A program made the position numbers and the translations under genes. Positions 1-7,565 of a stretch of 11,383 nt of DNA are shown one piece after another (position 1 is the stretch's first letter; every line of letters starts with the position of its first letter). The DNA lies in the NCBI RefSeq assembly GCF_000003605.2, contig NW_003124895.1, positions 196,613-207,995 on the forward strand. Direction: 5' to 3'. The DNA is from Saccoglossus kowalevskii (lineage: Eukaryota > Hemichordata > Enteropneusta > Harrimaniidae). The notes below the pieces were generated by a model. That model was not told where the DNA came from. It ran no database searches and saw only the letters and a program-made list of their open reading frames with translations.

Positions 1-447
1 CGATCTTTATAGTACGTGCAAAGAGTGTGAAATCCGTCCAATGGTGTGATATTTCTGTGTTGTTCTTTATATAAGCAATGACATAATTAAAATGTTAATA
101 GTATGTTTGTATTTTGTTGTATTAATCATATACATTAAAAATAATTCCGTGACTGACTAAAGCATCCAACGATTTCCCTCTGATTCCGAGGACAAAGGTC
201 GAAATTGTGTATTAACCGCCATTTAATGATGTGGGGCTTTAGTGTATCACAGGTAATCGTCTCATCGTATTGAAATCGATTCCAGTTCAACCCTTACCAC
301 ATGATCCAATTGTGAGGTAATATGTAAGCAGAATACGCTGATAACACCGATAAAAAATATATAATATAATATAACTTGATATGACACATTGGAACACAAT
401 AAAAATGCTCCATTATGAACAGCAATAATTACTAGATTCAATACATA
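1..447. other. Non-coding, no recognised feature
   Basis: AT-rich sequence with stops in all frames, except a minus-strand open stretch that runs into the SINE-like segment and is not considered a gene. No promoter, RNA gene or repeat was recognised. Confidence 0.5.
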
Positions 448-798
448 ACAAGCAGCAGTGTATAGTCTTGCATTAGACTCATGATCGGTAGACCCGAAAT
501 CGAATCCCACCCCTGTCCCAGGTAAGTGTGCCACAGACTTAATTTCACTGGCCATCATTCATTCACTAACGAATACGACTTTAACATAGTTAAGGTCCGC
601 ATGTGCTTGTGTTCGACCGAGCCTGGTAGATGCCAGGGTACCATTTGATAGAGAGATGGCTGCACATCCCTGTCATGTTGTCCAAAGCATGAATATGGCA
701 GCACTTGTCCGATTAAATTCAATCCAGTGACATTCAATACCCGGAATTGTCGCCTGTTACAAACAAACCTCAACAAATAGAAAAACAAAAACAAGCAG
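448..798 (+). mobile_element. Probable decayed tRNA-derived SINE
   Basis: On the + strand, 451-510 aligns with a tRNA gene body. It has an A-box-like AGCAGCAGT, an anticodon-loop-like CTCATGA (Met-type CAT) at about 478-484, and a B-box-like stretch ending TCGAATCCCACC (8 of 11 B-box positions match). The anticodon and T stems are degraded, so this is not a functional tRNA. A roughly 280-bp tRNA-unrelated body follows, ending in an A-rich tail (about 760-796, AAAAACAAAAACAA). The 8-bp direct repeat ACAAGCAG occurs at 448-455 and 791-798 and could be a target-site duplication, though it overlaps the A-box region. The SINE family was not identified. Confidence 0.45.
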
Positions 799-1052
799 TA
801 TTTTGTTATGTAACAATTGCTTTGTTATGCTCCCTTATTCAGTTTTGAATTGTAAAAAGCGCAATATTAGTAAAAAAACGTATTATTATTTGTTCCGAGG
901 GGCAACCAGTGAAGAGTAACCTGTATTTATGATGTATATTCGTATATACTTTTCTGCGGAAACATCATAACAACTCACGTCATATTCAAAAGAGGCCCTC
1001 GAGGTGTGCACGAATAAAATATTATGAATATAGCCTGGATTGACGGGTCACC
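799..1052. other. Non-coding flank
   Basis: AT-rich with no recognised gene. It leads into the ACCATGG start context at 1050. Confidence 0.4.
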
Positions 1053-1071
1053 ATGGACGAAATAGCAATGT
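1053..1071 (+). CDS. Possible minimal first coding exon (unrecognised gene)
   Basis: The sequence GTCACCATGGACG matches the optimal animal translation-start context. Six codons later (MDEIAM plus one base) an exact GTAAGT donor begins at 1072. Read without splicing, the frame stops after MDEIAMCK. Short first exons of this kind are real in many animal genes, but a 19-nt coding stretch cannot be confirmed by eye, and no following exon was assigned. Confidence 0.15.
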
Positions 1072-1389
1072 GTAAGTAGCCTACCCCTGCGAGTACTCAA
1101 TTGACGATACATAATCGGATAACGTTGAATATACGTTGTAACGGAAACCTCACGATGTAATCAGATTTAGTATAATTATATGTTATATATATCGCATTAT
1201 TTGGTGATCGCACTATGGAAGAATATAATTAACATACATGTATCCACTATCTTCGTCTATGTCTATGTATCACATATCTTATGTTGTAATTTATTCTTAT
1301 TAAGAATTATAAGGATTATCTCGTTACCATGGTTTTTTGTAGAAATTGTACTCTTTTGATGGGATAATTTCATGTATTTATTCATGTAT

Positions 1390-1411
1390 TATATATATAT
1401 ATATGTGTGTG
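1390..1411. repeat. Compound (AT)n(GT)n microsatellite
   Basis: Twenty-two bases of uninterrupted alternating pyrimidine/purine: about 7 AT units followed by 4 GT units. Such tracts can adopt Z-DNA or cruciform forms and are usually length-polymorphic. Confidence 0.9.
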
Positions 1412-2368
1412 GTTAACGTATAAATAAAATATATAAAAAAAAGATTAGTTTTTAAATCGGTAACAATCGTAAAGCGTGTATATGATGAGTCAGTTAAAAT
1501 GAACTCCACTACTGTGCCATGACCGAGTGAATGAAATAGTTTGTCAAACCAAGTACATTTTTATTCTGCGCAATATCAATCACTATGCCATTTACACTCT
1601 CATGTTCTTAAGACGGTCCAAGTAACATCGACGTAAGTTGCAAATAAATGATGTGCGTCACGTAATAGACCTAATGCATACTAAAGCCGCACTTTCAAAC
1701 TCAGAAAAACAAATGCCTATGCACTTGAAATTAATAGCTGGCCCTGGATCATTCTCAGAATCTCGAAAAAACAGCGCGTCTGTTAGTTTCTGCAGAGATC
1801 ACGTGATTTTCGAACATCCGGAGTTGACACATTTCGCGTTATATATGATGCGAATTGTGTTTGTTTTTCTATCTATCGGATTACATGTCGTTTCGTGTGA
1901 TTGTATCGTTATTTTTATGTATGTCACGTTTCACATAACCAATTATGGATATACATCAACATGATGATATAATCGACACGCGGGGTTTCATCAACTCACC
2001 AAGGTGACGAGGAAATCATCACGATCATCAGTGCTTCATCAATTCGATTTGACTGAAAAACAACATACTTGTGGCGACAATGGTTCATTCATTGCAGAAT
2101 TCAGTAACGCAAATAAGGGGCCCTCAATGAAAATATAACCTGATGTTTATTTAATATGTGCGTGTTACTTTGATCTATTTGATTTATATAAAAATGCATG
2201 TATATAAATTTTCTGCAAGCCTCTGTCCGTATATTCACACAACCTATGATTAGAAAGATATGAACAAGTGAGTGGATGCATCGATTATCGTGCAAAATTA
2301 TCTAATGTCGCCATTGTATGTAGATATGTTAGAATATTCCCTCTTACGCAGTGGTAACTACATGGGAA
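1412..2368. other. Non-coding, no recognised gene
   Basis: A + strand frame is open across about 1638-1964 but begins at TTG, and its later part is a low-information hydrophobic run. The segment includes a 10-bp E-box palindrome ATCACGTGAT at 1798-1807. No RNA gene, promoter or mobile element was recognised. Confidence 0.4.
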
Positions 2369-2415
2369 TGTGTCTATATTTAGACACAGCTCGACAGACG
2401 TCTGAGGAACTCAGA
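2369..2415. repeat. Three clustered short palindromes
   Basis: Within 47 bases are a perfect 8-bp stem TGTGTCTA-TATT-TAGACACA (2369-2388), a 10-bp palindrome CAGACGTCTG (2395-2404), and TCTGAG-GAA-CTCAGA (2401-2415) sharing four bases with it. Seen directly. The cluster could be two small RNA hairpins or binding sites for dimeric factors. No known family matches. Confidence 0.5.
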
Positions 2416-3116
2416 CTTAATGATTCCAACTAGCGCGTATTGGACAAGTACATTTCGTTGAAAATGATTTGGAGAACCTTGAATAAGTAGTGAAAGTGGT
2501 TTGGTAGGAAATTCTCAAATGAAAAGTGATGGGGTCACGATTAAGTGATGAATAACTGGCGGAAATATCTCAATTCAATCACGAATTAGCAGGGAAACAT
2601 TACAATTGGGTTTAAAATAGCTTAATATAGAAAATTGTGTTAAAACATATTTTGAATAAACGTTCGTCGAAAGTCGATTACAGAATGAGATAGAATCAGA
2701 AGTGACTCATGGGTAATTGCACTGGTGGATACCGTACCCGTACATACGACACGGAAACAAGCCTATATTTGAAATCGGATTTTTTCGTTTAGCAAACTTC
2801 ACCCGTGCTCTAAATATAATGTTGCGTGTAATTGCTGGTTGTGTTAAAGAAATGATTTTCGGAGATCCAAATAATAGCTTTTTCAGTCACAGTTTGTTTT
2901 TTGTTTTTTTGTCGCAACCGTTTCACACTTCGAAAGTGCAAATGATCACTCTCCCCGTCTAAAGTACGAATTGATAGCAGTTTTCTACGTATTCATTGTA
3001 ACAGTCACGAGTGATTTATAAATGTAAACTTATACTAGATGCTAACATAGAAAATAAAGCAAGTAAATAACGTCGAATGAACGGCAGGGTGAATACTACG
3101 CCAAATCAAAATAAAG
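2416..3116. other. Non-coding, no recognised gene
   Basis: AT-rich. A + strand frame across 2717-2962 starts at TTG and shows no motif. Nothing else was recognised. Confidence 0.4.
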
Positions 3117-3262
3117 ATATCTTGCGTGCGTGACTCGAAGCGACGTTCGCGTACGGTACCTAATCGCATAGTTTCACGTCACGACACGTTTTTTTACCTC
3201 GGCCCTGGGCATGCCCCCGAAGAAAGATGGCGTTGACGGCTTTCACGCTATCTGCACGTATT
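3117..3262 (+). promoter_or_regulatory. CpG-dense patch with YY1-type motif, candidate promoter/first exon
   Basis: About twenty CpGs fall in roughly 140 bp, unlike the surrounding AT-rich DNA. It holds AAGATGGCG (3224-3232), the YY1 core that in animal genes often lies at the transcription or translation start, and GGGCATGCCC (3207-3216), which fits the p53-family half-site RRRCWWGYYY. The ATG inside the YY1 motif (3227) opens a 16-codon frame (MALTAFTLSARIKLGY) before a stop. The minus strand is also open here, reading VKAVNAIFLRGHAQGRG up to a GAG|GTAAAA donor at 3199, so the transcribed strand is uncertain. Confidence 0.35.
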
Positions 3263-3292
3263 AAGCTCGGTTATTAAACATCCTAAAGAAAT

Positions 3293-3502
3293 ATGATCGT
3301 CATTTGTTTACATAAACTTTACGTGACAGACACCGGGCAGACACACAATGTCGAAATGACTGAACCCACGATTCAAAAAAACAAAACTATTTCTAAAAAG
3401 AAATTACGACATAGACGGAGTGTTACTAAGTCGACGCGTTTCAACTGTTTTATGAACCTGTTTTTAATTATTTACAGAGATGTGTTTTTATCAGCCGAGT
3501 AA
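3293..3502 (+). CDS. Short basic open frame of unknown function (69 aa)
   Basis: ATG with A at -3, 31 bases after the CpG/YY1 patch. The 69-aa product is rich in Lys/Arg in its middle (SKKKLRHRR) and ends with a hydrophobic stretch (FMNLFLIIYR). No family is recognised. The third positions are AT-rich like the surroundings, so a chance frame is at least as likely as a gene. Confidence 0.12.
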   Translation: MIVICLHKLYVTDTGQTHNVEMTEPTIQKNKTISKKKLRHRRSVTKSTRFNCFMNLFLIIYRDVFLSAE

Positions 3503-3803
3503 TTCATTACTAATTTACAACAAATTACCTATAAAATGACATAGTTTATATTAATCAGTACTGCTGTAGTACATAATACAATCATGATGTTAAATAAATA
3601 ATTTCAAAAGAAATGGTGTAAAATTTCAGCAACACAATACTACGTAGTTAGACGCGTTTTAAAGTTATATTGGAGTTTTACTCTCTTGCATTTGGTTAGT
3701 AATCACATATTTGTTCCAATTGACGTGCTTTGGTAATATTCGTGTCCACTGCTCCGAATACTATGGTATTCATGGTCAGGGAAACAATAGACGCGTGAAG
3801 TAA
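3503..3803. other. Non-coding
   Basis: AT-rich with stops in all frames. No feature was recognised. Confidence 0.4.
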
Positions 3804-4166
3804 AGTCTTGCGAGTGGCTCTCGTGCTCACAACGAAATTTCGGCGGCCCTTTATAAGATCATTGATCTACAAGATTATAGCAATGACGATAACAGTAACA
3901 GTACGAACACTAACATTGTTAAAGAGAATATTGACATAAACACAGGTCAACTAAAGTCAACAAACATAATTAGATTAAATATAAATAATGATTGGGAAAT
4001 CCACATTAAACATCTACACTCAAAAGAACAAAGATTGTGCAGGCTGCAACCAAAACTATAACATTCTCAAGTTATTGATGAGCAAGAAAACCTTACGAGT
4101 GTAAGTATCTCGACAATAAAAGAAATGCGGCTGTTGAAATTAAGATACAAACCCCCACTTTCACAT
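3804..4166 (+). pseudogene. A-rich open frame with one internal stop, possible decayed exon or element remnant
   Basis: From the stop at 3801 one + frame is open for 85 codons to TAA (4059-4061) and then stays open for 35 more in the same frame to 4166. The product is hydrophilic and looks protein-like (EISAALYKIIDLQDY, then an Asn/Ser/Thr-rich part, then NNDWEIHIKHLHSKEQRL), but it has no early Met. A is about 43% and T about 25% here, a strand bias seen in retroelement coding strands and in Asn/Lys-rich exons. A strong donor AGT|GTAAGTAT sits in phase 0 at 4101. No good acceptor and no family was recognised. Confidence 0.25.
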
Positions 4167-4727
4167 TGATCATATCATCACAATCGAACGAAATCCTCGC
4201 CTCTGTGCTAGCAAATTGGAATGTAGATTATACAAAATACCACAATGACCCGTGATACAAAATAATAATACTTCTTCGCCATATTTTGCATCTTCTTCTA
4301 TTCCATCCAAATTAATGTGCGTATCGGTAAAGTAATTGTTAATAATCGCAGTGCTTAAATAATTTTAATGAGAAGAATTTCAAGATAGTACATATAAGGT
4401 TTTTACTTTTTTACATTTTTAATTGTTCATAGCAGAGAATTCGTGCGGAAACGGATAAGTCGAGCAATGCCTTTGGTGTGCGATTCTTTTTAATGTTACA
4501 TGGCGCCACATCGTCTAATTGCCTGAGTTTGTTGTAGAAATCATCAACTTTAATTAGAATACAATTGGTCTAATTATAATAACCTGCCAGGAGAGCATTT
4601 CAATAATGCACATTAAACGTGATTGCCTTCATGCGTTTTCCCCATCAGCGGTATGGATTGATTGAAAACTGAAATAATGGCAAAATATTGAATTTATGCA
4701 AATGAACGAGGTCCCAGCGGCAACAAC
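4167..4727. other. Non-coding, no recognised feature
   Basis: AT-rich sequence with frequent stops in every frame and several homopolymer T runs. No gene, RNA or repeat was recognised. Confidence 0.45.
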
Positions 4728-4794
4728 AAGGCACAGTAGTTTCTGCTATTATTTCGCTTTTTGTCGAAGTGCCTTGATACAAGTGCCTTGGTAC
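4728..4794. repeat. Tandem 14-mer plus inverted copy of GTGCCTTG
   Basis: AAGTGCCTTGATAC and AAGTGCCTTGGTAC lie head to tail (4767-4780, 4781-4794; 13 of 14 identical). The inverse CAAGGCAC lies at 4728-4735. The core GTGCCTT is the complement of the conserved animal miR-124 seed, so in a + strand transcript these would be two adjacent seed matches. That reading is speculative, because no transcript is established. Confidence 0.6.
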
Positions 4795-4854
4795 TAGCTA
4801 ATTGCTACTCCCCATGCCTAACATTAGACCCGCAGTTACAGCCAGTATAATTGT

Positions 4855-4867
4855 TGACCTATGACCT
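4855..4867 (-). promoter_or_regulatory. Perfect DR1 nuclear-receptor response element
   Basis: The + strand reads TGACCTATGACCT; the minus strand is AGGTCA-T-AGGTCA, an exact direct repeat with one-base spacing. DR1 elements bind RXR homodimers, RXR heterodimers, HNF4 and COUP-TF type receptors. A chance 13-base exact match in 11 kb is unlikely. It lies 12 bases upstream of a TATA box. Confidence 0.55.
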
Positions 4868-4878
4868 ATCTGATGTCG

Positions 4879-4886
4879 TATAAATA
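4879..4886 (+). promoter_or_regulatory. TATA box
   Basis: TATAAATA matches the TATAWAWR consensus. Initiation about 30 bases downstream would fall near 4910, just before the ATG at 4927. AT-rich DNA produces such matches by chance, so the adjacent DR1 is the main support. Confidence 0.35.
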
Positions 4887-4896
4887 TATGTATTAT

Positions 4897-5004
4897 ATGA
4901 AAGACCACAATTTCTTGTTCAATGAAATGTGGAGGGGCTTCGATGTTGTGACTGCGTCATACCCTGGCCTTCGCGTTGCTGGAGCAACTGGATTAGTAGA
5001 ATAG
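4897..5004 (+). CDS. Small open frame (35 aa; internal Met gives 25 aa), unrecognised
   Basis: A + frame from ATG 4897 (or ATG 4927, better placed relative to the TATA box) to TAG 5002-5004. The product contains NEMWRGFDVVTASYPGLR and ends GATGLVE. Third positions are about half G/C, above background. It could be a small ORF, a chance frame, or an exon ending at the TTA|GTAGAA donor (4996). No family was recognised. Confidence 0.2.
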   Translation: MKDHNFLFNEMWRGFDVVTASYPGLRVAGATGLVE

Positions 5005-5287
5005 TCTGTTTGATCTTTTTATGGGCACGAGACCAATTTATGTCATCGCTCGTTATGGATGTTTATTGAAAATTACAGTTGCACATCTGCATGTTTATGT
5101 AATACGTTATCTGTATTTGGTTTGGAAAACCTCAATAGGGTATGCGTTGTATGTTTTAATTCATGGCTGTATCATGATTATATCATGGTACTTGAATCGT
5201 GCTGTTGTTTCAATCGTTACAAACACTTGTCGCACCATAGTGTCATTCTTAGCATGCAGTTTGCAAACACGCGGACGGGGACGACGT

Positions 5288-5308
5288 GTGCGCATGCGTC
5301 TAGCCAAT
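5288..5308 (+). promoter_or_regulatory. NRF1 palindrome plus CCAAT box
   Basis: TGCGCATGCG (5289-5298) is nearly the full NRF1 palindrome, and CCAAT (5304-5308) follows six bases later. They sit at the end of a CpG cluster (about 5268-5300). NRF1 and CCAAT sites mark broad or bidirectional animal promoters. The hairpin at 5317 begins eight bases downstream. Two overlapping + strand frames cross the site (5021-5323 and 5059-5379); neither looks like a known protein. Confidence 0.4.
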
Positions 5309-5316
5309 ATTCAAAT

Positions 5317-5410
5317 GATATAACGCGGCAACACTTTTGGCCAGAGTCTGTAAATCAAACGAGGGCGAGTGCGATTTAAAGGATTCTGGTCAAACGTGCG
5401 GCGTTATATC
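5317..5410 (+). ncRNA. 94-nt imperfect hairpin (pre-miRNA-like or foldback element)
   Basis: Arms 5317-5356 and 5373-5410 flank a 16-nt loop. Pairing in order: 10 bp (GATATAACGC with GCGTTATATC), a one-base mismatch, 3 bp, an internal loop (5 and 2 nt), 14 bp including G-U pairs, a small internal loop, and 6 bp next to the loop, giving 33 paired positions. The three G-U pairs favour the + strand transcript; on the minus strand they would be A-C mismatches. Pairing stops sharply at the ends. Size and shape fit an animal pre-miRNA, but a short palindromic MITE decayed by C-to-T changes would look the same. No mature sequence is recognised. Confidence 0.4.
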
Positions 5411-5518
5411 CGACCCACACTTTCCAGTGCTTCTTAATTATACCACGAAAAGATGGTAAAATTAAAAGATTCAGCATTCGGCTACGTTGCAAGTGCATAG
5501 CCTTAACGTGTGTTATTT

Positions 5519-5546
5519 TAAATAAATAAATAAATAAATAAATGAA

Positions 5547-5585
<39 letters not shown>

Positions 5586-5587
5586 AA
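5519..5587. repeat. (TAAA)17 microsatellite
   Basis: Sixty-nine bases of TAAA repeats, with one TGAA variant unit near 5543. Read on the minus strand it encodes a repetitive Phe/Leu/Ile/Tyr run that is not a gene. It could also be the tail of an insertion covering the hairpin region. Confidence 0.95.
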
Positions 5588-5757
5588 ACAATAGAACTTG
5601 TCATTTGCTCATGAATAATTCAAAGTTCCACGTGACATTGAAATGACATTTCTTGGCCAACATATTCGATAGTTAAGCTTGAACTCAGTTTTCTTGCCGA
5701 CTCCTGACGTAACAATAGCCGTTCACAAAGTCGGTTACAGTTACGTAGCTAATGCCA

Positions 5758-5782
5758 GTTACCCATAGCAACCCATAGCAAC
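5758..5782 (+). promoter_or_regulatory. RFX X-box with tandem half site
   Basis: GTTACC-CAT-AGCAAC (5758-5772) fits the X-box consensus RYYNYY-N(1-3)-RRNRAC at every position, followed by a tandem repeat of CCATAGCAAC (5773-5782). RFX factors bind X-boxes upstream of many animal ciliary genes, usually within a few hundred bases of the start. A TATA box lies 114 bases downstream. Function is inferred. Confidence 0.5.
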
Positions 5783-5895
5783 TACACTTATAGTTGTACA
5801 CGAATACAACTGTAGAAATTACAATGTACATAAGAACGAAATGTTTACAGAAATAAAACAACTTCCAGAACAATAGGTCACATGACCAGGAGCGA

Positions 5896-5903
5896 TATAA
5901 ATA
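5896..5903 (+). promoter_or_regulatory. TATA box
   Basis: TATAAATA matches the consensus in a less AT-rich local context (GCGATATAAATAAAAG). Initiation would fall near 5925. The first ATG after that (5945) opens only a 15-codon basic frame (MWWARRKRLQRSFDM), which could be an upstream ORF; the next is at 6003 (two codons). Confidence 0.35.
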
Positions 5904-6054
5904 AAAGAAAACCCGGTGGCAGCTTGAGAAAAGAGAAATATACAATGTGGTGGGCACGTCGCAAACGCTTGCAACGATCTTTCGACATGTGAAAACACGA
6001 AAATATGTAAATTTTTAGGTCTAAATCGCCAGGATTTATTAACTTAAAAAATTA

Positions 6055-6087
6055 ATGGCAGGTTTGTTGTTTAAGCGACCCATACAA
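6055..6087 (+). CDS. Possible first coding exon downstream of the X-box (unrecognised gene)
   Basis: ATG GCA... gives MAGLLFKRPIQ and ends at a strong donor, CAA|GTAAGAG, in phase 0. Without splicing the frame continues 13 codons to a stop. Met-Ala-Gly starts are common in real proteins, and the position 150-300 bases after the TATA box and X-box suits a gene start. The -3 base is T, which is not favourable. No family can be named from 11 residues. Confidence 0.22.
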
Positions 6088-6640
6088 GTAAGAGAAAAAA
6101 ACAACCGTGTTCGTATGTTCGTGCATTGACTTCAAACCCCGTCTAGTTATCGTCCGGAAACTGGGTACCACGTGATACCGATCGATCAATGAGACTGTGG
6201 CGTTTTAATATTGTGACTGCAGTTATTTTGTATATATTAATGGGTTAATTGTGAGTTTGTTGAAAACAATTTAACTTGTTAAACATTTATTGCTACAAGA
6301 TGCGATACAAGCTCTATGTAGACATTTAAATGAGGTGTCATGTGATGTACATTTATCATATTATACACTCTAGAATACCCACTAATTTCAGATATTGTTG
6401 AAATTTATTTTTCAAATATTCAATATTTGATTGTCTGTCAGTCTGTAAACGAAATAATTCAAAATGTTATAAACAAATTTTCATGATGGTTGGTATATGT
6501 ATCCGGATTTTTTTTGGTAAATTTTCATTTATATCTCAAATAGTTATGAATAGATTCAGACAAGAAATAATCAGTTCAAGTTTGACAGAGATGTGGATTC
6601 TGTTGTCATGGAAACAGTACTAAAAAAATATGGATCATAG

Positions 6641-6759
6641 ATTCTTATGAATATGCTGCCCATGACGCAAGGGCCAAACGATGAGATGTTAGTTAGACGG
6701 TTGTGTTTTGTCACAAGAAAACATGTTTATACAATGGGCCAATACGTTGGTGAGGGCAG
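6641..6759 (+). CDS. Possible internal exon (unrecognised)
   Basis: Open for 39 codons plus two bases between CATAG| and GGCAG|GTAGTT. The product includes MTQGPNDEMLVRRLCFVTRK and ends HVYTMGQYVGEG. The acceptor lacks a pyrimidine tract, although TACTAAA lies about 20 bases upstream; the donor is good. Its phases (0 in, 2 out) would join the exon at 6055-6087 to the terminal exon at 8391, a coincidence expected about one time in nine. Confidence 0.13.
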
Positions 6760-6760
6760 G

Positions 6761-7444
6761 TAGTTTTGTACATGAAATTATACTCTTTAGAGCGAATTTA
6801 CATTCACAATCCACACTTCTGCATGGATAAACATTTGATGCAGTGTTGGTGTTGGTTCCCAGGTTTGGCCATTATCTTCAAAAGTGGAGGAACAATTCTC
6901 TATTCTCTAACCGCCTTTAAATATTCCTAAAATTGAAGAAGTTAAGTTTGCACAGATCCACGACCATTTCTTCACACGTTATGTCGCAGTTATATAGTTT
7001 CAATATATAATGATATACAAACCGTTATAGTATCAGGTTACTGTTACAGTGTGGATAACCATAGGCAAGTCATCTCAGTTTCATATGAGCCAGTCGTTTG
7101 TAACACGTACCTACATGCTACATGCTAACCTGTTGTCAAACGTGTCTCAGCAGATAGCTTATTTATCTCCTTCAAAAACATGTTTCGTATCATAAGAACA
7201 GTTTATTTATGAATATTTATTTAATTGTTTAACATGAATAAATATTAAAAACATTTATGCTACATAGACAGCCCAAAAATAAAAGTTGTTCTCAATATCA
7301 AAAAATTTGTTCAGCTATATTATATTAGCATAGGTATACGCCGCGTAGAATGGCATTTGGCTAATTAGTAGACCGAATATACACAAATAAACAAGAGGAC
7401 TGGCAAAAACGCAGGTCATGCTCCTTTAAAGGGCGGTAGCTCCA
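6761..7444. other. Non-coding, no recognised gene
   Basis: Mostly AT-rich. It contains a 10-bp inverted repeat AATATTTATT...AATAAATATT (7212-7246) and a short duplicated TACATGC (about 7111-7125). A 52-codon + frame (6772-6930) has no recognisable features. Confidence 0.4.
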
Positions 7445-7489
7445 CGCATGCGCGATATATATGGGTCGCATATAAACAAAGATGGCGGC
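7445..7489 (+). promoter_or_regulatory. NRF1 and YY1 motifs, candidate + strand promoter
   Basis: CGCATGCGC (7445-7453, NRF1-type), a TATA-like CATATAAACA (7469-7478) and AAGATGGCGGC (7479-7489, the full YY1 consensus). A GC-box-like GGGCGG lies just upstream (7431-7436). The combination is typical of animal core promoters in which the YY1 site sits at the start of transcription or translation. Both this site and the one at 3224 read AAAGATGGCG on the + strand. Confidence 0.45.
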
Positions 7490-7565
7490 TTTGACTGTTG
7501 TGTAGATCAACGAGTACAAACTGAGACGTTACCAAGCTTCAATTAGGTATTTCTCAGATGATTGG

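Noticed and set aside
451-510. Functional tRNA-Met gene
   Set aside because: The anticodon and T stems have mismatches, the B box matches only 8 of 11 positions, and no acceptor stem was found; a SINE relic fits better.
262-794. Minus-strand open frames of 98 and 79 codons
   Set aside because: They cover the SINE-like tRNA segment and its body antisense; no protein motif.
1638-1964. + strand 108-codon frame
   Set aside because: TTG start, no motif, and a hydrophobic AT-driven tail.
5021-5379. Two overlapping + strand frames (100 and 106 codons)
   Set aside because: Both are open together, neither has a recognisable motif, and they run into the NRF1/CCAAT site and the hairpin; local stop scarcity explains them.
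5376-5591. Minus-strand frame with FLFIYLFIYLF-type repeat
   Set aside because: Produced by the (TAAA)n microsatellite.
5685-5957. Minus-strand 90-codon frame
   Set aside because: It overlaps the X-box and TATA region, its composition is dominated by Phe/Tyr/Cys/Val from AT-rich codons, and no motif is seen.
6772-6930. 52-codon + strand ORF starting MKLYSLERIYIHN
   Set aside because: Protein-like at first glance but with no motif, no promoter and AT-driven codons; several similar chance frames occur in this window.
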